Origin: Secundilactobacillus kimchicus JCM 15530
Lineage (GTDB): Bacteria; Bacillota; Bacilli; Lactobacillales; Lactobacillaceae
Direction: 5' to 3'
DNA length: 64,000 nt
Assembly: GCF_001433995.1 (NCBI RefSeq)
Contig: NZ_AZCX01000006.1
Location: forward strand, 1-64,000
Shown: piece by piece, positions 59,993-64,000 of the stretch
Numbering within the stretch: position 1 is the stretch's first letter
Layout of the letters: every line of letters starts with the position of its first letter
Made by a program: the position numbers and the translations under genes
The notes under the pieces: generated by a model
Told to the model about the DNA's origin: nothing
The model's database searches: none
Seen by the model: only the letters and a program-made list of their open reading frames with translations

Positions 59993-61330
59993 ATGAATCG
60001 TAAACTTAATCGCCGCGAACTCCTATTCGTTGGCATGATGTTATTTGGCCTGTTTTTTGGGGCTGGGAACTTGATTTTCCCGGTTTTTGTGGGTCAAGAA
60101 GCCGGGACCAATTATTGGGCAGCCCTCATTGGCTTTTTAATCTCGGGGGTTGGACTGCCACTACTGGGAGTGACCGCCATTGGGATGACTAAGACCGACG
60201 GCGTATTTAACCTGTCGCAGCGCGTGGGTCATTGGTACGCCTACGCCTTTACGGTTTTGCTGTACCTGTGCATCGGCCCGCTTTTTGCCTTACCGAGACT
60301 GGCGTCGATTTCCTATGCGGTGGGGCTAACGCCGTTTGTTGCTTCAAACCAACAGCATTGGGGCTTGCTGGTTTATTCGGTGCTCTTCTTCGGGGTGGCC
60401 TGGTGGTTTGCTCGCAAACCGTCGAAAATCATGGTCTACGTTGGTAAATTCCTAACGCCTGCATTTTTGATTTTGTTGGCCGGTCTGCTATTGATGGTCC
60501 TAATTAAACCATTGGGCCACGGTCAAGCACCCGTCCAACAGTATGCTGCAGCTCCATTAGCTGCTGGTTTCACCGCCGGATATTCGACAATGGATGCGTT
60601 AGCGGCCCTGGCCTTTGGCATTATTGTCGTGAACGCAATCAAGGGTCTCGGGGTCACTCAACCCACGCAGATTGCCCGTGATACCATTCGAGCTGGCGGT
60701 TTAGCCGTGTTCTTGATGGCTGTTATTTACGGGCTGCTGGCGTTACTTGGCCGTAATGCACTAGGGGCCTTTTCGCGGGCTAGTAACGGAGGACCGGTGC
60801 TGGCTAATGTCGCCAACGCCTACTTCGGTGAACTAGGGAACGGGTTACTGGCCGTTATTGTCATCGTGGCCTGCCTAAAAACGGCTATTGGGTTAATCAC
60901 GGCTTTTGGCGATACGTTTAAAGAACTCTTTCCCAAGGTTCCTTATCAGCTATTGATTGGATTAGCAAGCGTTGTGCCATTGCTGTTCGCTAACGTGGGC
61001 TTGGCACAACTGTTGACGATTTCAACGCCGATTTTAATGTTTATTTACCCGTTGGCGATTACGCTGATTTTAGTGTCCTTGCTGACGCCACTGCTGGGGA
61101 ATGCGAAGTGGGTGTACCGAATGGTGACGGTATTCACTATCTTCCCGGCGCTTTTGGATGGGTTAAATGCCTTACCAGCTTCGCTACATCACGGCTGGGT
61201 TCAAACGGTTCTAAATGGTGGTGCATTGCTACCAGGCTTTAGCGTTGGGCTGGGCTGGACGTTGCCCGCTGTAGCTGGATTGATTATCGGCGTTGGATTA
61301 ACGCAATTTTTGCGGTCAAAGGCCAGCTAA
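59993..61330 (+). CDS. brnQ: Branched-chain amino acid transporter (BrnQ/LIVCS family)
   Basis: It is 445 aa with about twelve membrane segments. The family signature LFGLFFGAGNLIFPVFVG is at residues 17-34, with LPLLGVTAIG and LYLCIGPLFALPR following. It imports Leu, Ile and Val with Na+ or H+. The ATG at 59993 gives the family N-terminus; the frame from 59951 adds 14 residues not seen in the family. Confidence 0.95.
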   Translation: MNRKLNRRELLFVGMMLFGLFFGAGNLIFPVFVGQEAGTNYWAALIGFLISGVGLPLLGVTAIGMTKTDGVFNLSQRVGHWYAYAFTVLLYLCIGPLFALPRLASISYAVGLTPFVASNQQHWGLLVYSVLFFGVAWWFARKPSKIMVYVGKFLTPAFLILLAGLLLMVLIKPLGHGQAPVQQYAAAPLAAGFTAGYSTMDALAALAFGIIVVNAIKGLGVTQPTQIARDTIRAGGLAVFLMAVIYGLLALLGRNALGAFSRASNGGPVLANVANAYFGELGNGLLAVIVIVACLKTAIGLITAFGDTFKELFPKVPYQLLIGLASVVPLLFANVGLAQLLTISTPILMFIYPLAITLILVSLLTPLLGNAKWVYRMVTVFTIFPALLDGLNALPASLHHGWVQTVLNGGALLPGFSVGLGWTLPAVAGLIIGVGLTQFLRSKAS

Positions 61331-61413
61331 TCACACGGTCGTGGCACATTGCGTTCGCTCAGTTGGCGTGGTAAATTAAACTGAATTTAAGTGATGAAGT
61401 GGAGTGGGCGAGT

Positions 61414-61911
61414 TTGGTAGACTTTGAATACGCGGAACAACAAGATTTACCCCAAATTGTGGCAATTTATAACGAAACGATCCCGACGCGGTTAGCGACG
61501 GCTGATCTTGAACCTGTGTCAGTTTCGGATAAGCAGGCGTGGTTCGACGAATTTGACAAGCAGTCCCGGCCCATTTGGAAAATGATGGTTGATGACCAAA
61601 TTGCCGGTTGGGTTAGCCTTGAGTCCTTTTATGGCCGTCCAGCTTATCAACATACAGCAGAAATCAGCATTTATATCAGCAGCGCCTTTCACCACCAAGG
61701 CCTGGGCCAACAAGCCTTGGACTATGTGTTTGGGCAACTACCGGCCCTTGACTTGAATACGATTGTCTCTTTTGTCTTCAGTCACAACGTGGCCAGTCAG
61801 GGCCTGTTTAAGAAGAATGGCTTCAAGGTTTGGGGTCATTTGCCCGATGTGGCATTGATGGACGGCCAAAAGCGGAGTTTAGATATTTTGGGCCGCCGGT
61901 TTAGAGATTAA
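61414..61911 (+). CDS. GNAT acetyltransferase (phosphinothricin acetyltransferase-like)
   Basis: It is 165 aa. GNAT motif A HHQGLGQQALDYV binds acetyl-CoA, and NVASQGLFKKNGFKVWG is motif B. The WVSLESFYGRPAYQHTAEISIYI region matches the PAT/BAR subgroup, which acetylates amino compounds such as methionine sulfoximine. The TTG at 61414 (with GGAGTG upstream) fits the family start; a GTG at 61399 is the alternative. Confidence 0.88.
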   Translation: MVDFEYAEQQDLPQIVAIYNETIPTRLATADLEPVSVSDKQAWFDEFDKQSRPIWKMMVDDQIAGWVSLESFYGRPAYQHTAEISIYISSAFHHQGLGQQALDYVFGQLPALDLNTIVSFVFSHNVASQGLFKKNGFKVWGHLPDVALMDGQKRSLDILGRRFRD

Positions 61912-61956
61912 CGAGCGTCGTACCGCAGTCTTTGAATCAATTCGAAATGATCGCGC

Positions 61957-61993
61957 AAAAAAAGGTTTGAGGAAATTTTCCTCAAACCTTTTT
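61957..61993. terminator. Bidirectional terminator
   Basis: AAAAAGGTTTGAGGA pairs with TCCTCAAACCTTTTT around AATT, between convergent genes. Confidence 0.92.
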
Positions 61994-62014
61994 GGGTGTT
62001 GCAATCGCGTTAAA

Positions 62015-62635
62015 TTAAAGTGCCCAGGCACCCATCCCTTGTGAGTGGTAAAGTGATACGGCTGCGTCAACTTGTTGTTGAACTGAACCGCCAGAGATGT
62101 GCATGTTTTGGAACAAGCCATAAGCGCCGCTTGAACTGTTACGAACGCCTGCTTGCCAGTTAGATTCACGTTGGATGATGTTGTTCCAAGTGGAAGCAGA
62201 AACACCAGTCCGTGAAGCCATTTGGCTCAATACGTAGCTCTTCATGTTGCTACCAGTGTAAGTAGCGGCTGATGAAGAAGTCGTGTTTGAAGCGGTGTTG
62301 TTCGCTGTGTTCGCGGTGTTGCTGTAAGTGTTGTAGTTGGTCGTTGCTTGGCTGGTTTGGGCTGGTGCACTGTAAGTCCCGGCAGTCGTAGCAGCCTTAG
62401 TTGTGGTACCATCAGGAATCGTCAACTGTTGGCCAGGCAAGATCAAGTGACCTTGGATGTTGTTAGCTGATTCGATGGCGTTGATTGTTGAGTTGAATTC
62501 CTGTGAGATACCCCATACAGAGTCACCTGACTTAACGGTGTAAGTAGTTGCGGCGCTTGCATCAGTGGTGCCGGCAAGGAACAAGCCAAATGCTGCGGCG
62601 GTAGTAGCGAGAATCGTAGTAACAAATTTCTTCAA
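62015..62635 (-). CDS. Secreted LysM protein with transglycosylase-like C-terminus
   Basis: It is 206 aa from a TTG at 62635 preceded by ATAGGAG. It has a signal peptide ([17 protein letters not shown], cleaved near DASA), one LysM domain ([16 protein letters not shown] to GQQLTIP, about residues 32-75), an Asn/Thr/Ser-rich linker and a C-terminal domain with [25 protein letters not shown], which carries the Glu of lysozyme-like folds. This is typical of lactobacillus wall-active surface proteins. The longer frame to 62746 has no ribosome site. Confidence 0.9.
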   Translation of the reverse strand: MKKFVTTILATTAAAFGLFLAGTTDASAATTYTVKSGDSVWGISQEFNSTINAIESANNIQGHLILPGQQLTIPDGTTTKAATTAGTYSAPAQTSQATTNYNTYSNTANTANNTASNTTSSSAATYTGSNMKSYVLSQMASRTGVSASTWNNIIQRESNWQAGVRNSSSGAYGLFQNMHISGGSVQQQVDAAVSLYHSQGMGAWAL

Positions 62636-62962
62636 AATATACACTCCTATAGTTAAAACTCGGTAGTTATGAAGCTCATCAATGTGTTGATATCTTGTCA
62701 TCAACAAACACGAGTCTAACTGGTTAGTGTTACTTTGACGTATCACTAGTTTTAAGAAGTAAAGGCAAAAGTTTCCGAAAAGACTAGTTTTTGTAACATT
62801 TGTAATCTTTTTGACCCATTCGAATTCGACTTTGAGACCCGTCTCATCGGGTAAAGTCTGATAAACGATCGGGAGTTGATATTAAGTTTATTACCGGAAT
62901 CGGCAATTTTGACATTAGAAATAGACGGTAATTTAGGTTTTCTTAATTATGTTGGAAGGCCA
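62636..62962. other. Intergenic region upstream of the LysM gene, no gene seen
   Basis: No coding frame of note is present. ACTAGTTTT motifs occur twice (about 62747-62755 and 62784-62792) and could be part of the promoter or operator of the LysM gene. The 3' end of the leftward reductase gene lies at its right edge. Confidence 0.35.
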
Positions 62963-63994
62963 CTAGACTAAATGGGCCTTAATTAGCGTGTCAGCAGCGG
63001 CCAGTAGCGCTTGTTCTTGAGAAACAATGGGGCGCCACCCCAATAGTCGTTTGGCTTTTTCGTTACTAACGTTGCGGTTAATGGTCATTAGAAGTTGCCC
63101 CGATTTAGCTTGTGCACTAAAATGAGCGGCCAGTCGAACGAGCCAATCGGGCATTTTTTTCTTTGTAATGGTTTCAGCAAGTTCTGGGTGAGCAGTTCGA
63201 ACCAACGTGGCAATTTCGCTAAAGCTAATCTGACCGTCTGCACTAGCGATAAAACGCTGATTGGCCGCCTGAGGAGCCGTCATTGCCCGTAAATGAAGGT
63301 CGACAACATCGCGAACATCGACGACGTTTAACTCAATGTTCACCAGCCGTTTTGTCTGGCCATTCATGATTGCTTTTAGCAGGTCAAAGCTGCCTGACAC
63401 ATGCTGGTTCAAGGAAGGGCCAAAAATAGCGACGGGGTTAATGGCCGTAAACGTCATATTGGTGTCGTGAGTATGCATATAGTCCCAAGCGCGCCGTTCA
63501 GCAATCGTTTTTGACTTTTCGTAGACGGATAAGCCCGGTTGTTCGGGGTCCGTCCAGTCGGCCTCCGTCGTCGGTCTGGTTGAGTCAAATTGACTAAACC
63601 CAACACCACCGAAGTTAGCGGTCATGACGACGCGTTTGACCCCCGCTTTGTCAGCAGCCGTTAAAATCCTAGTAATACCAGCAACGGCCGGTTCAATGAC
63701 CGCTGATTCGTCGGTCACTTTGCCGAAGAATACGGGAGAAGCTACACTCAAGACGTAGTCAATATCGGCCATGGCAGTATCCCAGCCATCATCTGCCAGC
63801 AAATCAGTCTGGGCAAATTCCAGTTGAGAAGTGGTGGGATAGCCTTGTTCAGCCAGTGTTTTAAGCAGCGCCTCCTCACTTGTTTTAGAGCGGACAGTGG
63901 TCCGCACATGATAGCCTTGCCGGAGTGCGGCTAATACTAACTGGGAACCAAGGAAACCCGTCCCGCCTGTGATCAGCACTTTTTCAGTTGTCAT
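62963..63994 (-). CDS. NAD(P)-dependent epimerase/dehydratase-family reductase
   Basis: It is 343 aa of the extended SDR type resembling dihydroflavonol 4-reductase and aldehyde or methylglyoxal reductases. VLITGGTGFLGSQLV is at residue 6, RTTVRSK suggests NADP use, VLSVASPVFF follows, and YEKSKTIAERRAWDY gives the catalytic Tyr and Lys. It probably reduces small aldehydes or ketones. The ATG at 63994 lies 6 bases from the window end, so its ribosome site is not visible. Confidence 0.9.
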   Translation of the reverse strand: MTTEKVLITGGTGFLGSQLVLAALRQGYHVRTTVRSKTSEEALLKTLAEQGYPTTSQLEFAQTDLLADDGWDTAMADIDYVLSVASPVFFGKVTDESAVIEPAVAGITRILTAADKAGVKRVVMTANFGGVGFSQFDSTRPTTEADWTDPEQPGLSVYEKSKTIAERRAWDYMHTHDTNMTFTAINPVAIFGPSLNQHVSGSFDLLKAIMNGQTKRLVNIELNVVDVRDVVDLHLRAMTAPQAANQRFIASADGQISFSEIATLVRTAHPELAETITKKKMPDWLVRLAAHFSAQAKSGQLLMTINRNVSNEKAKRLLGWRPIVSQEQALLAAADTLIKAHLV

Positions 63995-64000
63995 TCTAAA

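Overview
The window looks like a chromosomal segment of a Lactobacillaceae bacterium (Lactiplantibacillus, Levilactobacillus or Secundilactobacillus-like). The reasons are moderate GC, strong AGGAGG-type ribosome sites, frequent TTG/GTG starts, and typical lactobacillus genes: PepF, PepV, Spx, RNase Y, BrnQ, several NlpC/P60 wall enzymes and citrate lyase. Species cannot be fixed from this sequence alone. No rRNA, CRISPR array, intact insertion sequence or replication origin was seen.

Layout. 1-3.6 kb: an aromatic amino acid (shikimate entry) operon aroE-DAHP synthase-aroB behind a leader that encodes a short peptide ending Phe-Ser-Tyr-Tyr-Trp and that folds as an attenuator. 3.7-17 kb: housekeeping genes (methyltransferase-like, XRE regulator, PepF, alpha/beta hydrolase, RNase Y, 5'-nucleotidase family, an inactive-looking rhomboid, a Na+/H+ antiporter, a cysteine-less Spx, a lone ATP-cone protein, an NlpC/P60 enzyme). 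17.2-19 kb: a penicillin V acylase-like gene preceded by a remarkable array of structured palindromic units with an exact 119-bp period. 19-28.9 kb: an FAD/NAD(P) protein, a VanX-like dipeptidase, a YfcC-type transporter and PepV (with another copy of the structured element between those last two), then NnrE, MarR and threonine synthase.

28.9-34 kb: a tRNA-Arg followed by an AT-richer accessory stretch with a broken phage terminase small subunit, decayed reading frames and three unassigned genes, two or three of them membrane proteins. 34-37.9 kb: a LysR regulator divergent from citDEF. 37.9-42.9 kb: a sugar locus (GPH symporter, AraC regulator, large putative glycosidase). 42.9-47.8 kb: secreted or membrane proteins (PAP2 phosphatase with a beta-strand repeat, SdpI/SdpR pair, NlpC/P60, C39-like). 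48-52.5 kb: a T-box controlled amino acid ABC transporter plus a UroD/MtaA-type methyltransferase. 52.6-64 kb: isochorismatase, APC permease, a frameshifted MerR gene next to an SDR, ArsC with a coupled small membrane protein, NlpC/P60, glutamine amidotransferase-like, Rrf2 plus NmrA-type reductase, BrnQ, GNAT, LysM wall protein and an NAD-dependent epimerase-like reductase.

The strongest novel signals are (1) the 119-bp-period array of covarying hairpin units and its dispersed and miniature relatives upstream of pepV, (2) the Phe/Tyr/Trp leader-peptide attenuator of the aro operon, and (3) several enzymes whose key residues have been replaced (rhomboid, Spx, VanX-like).
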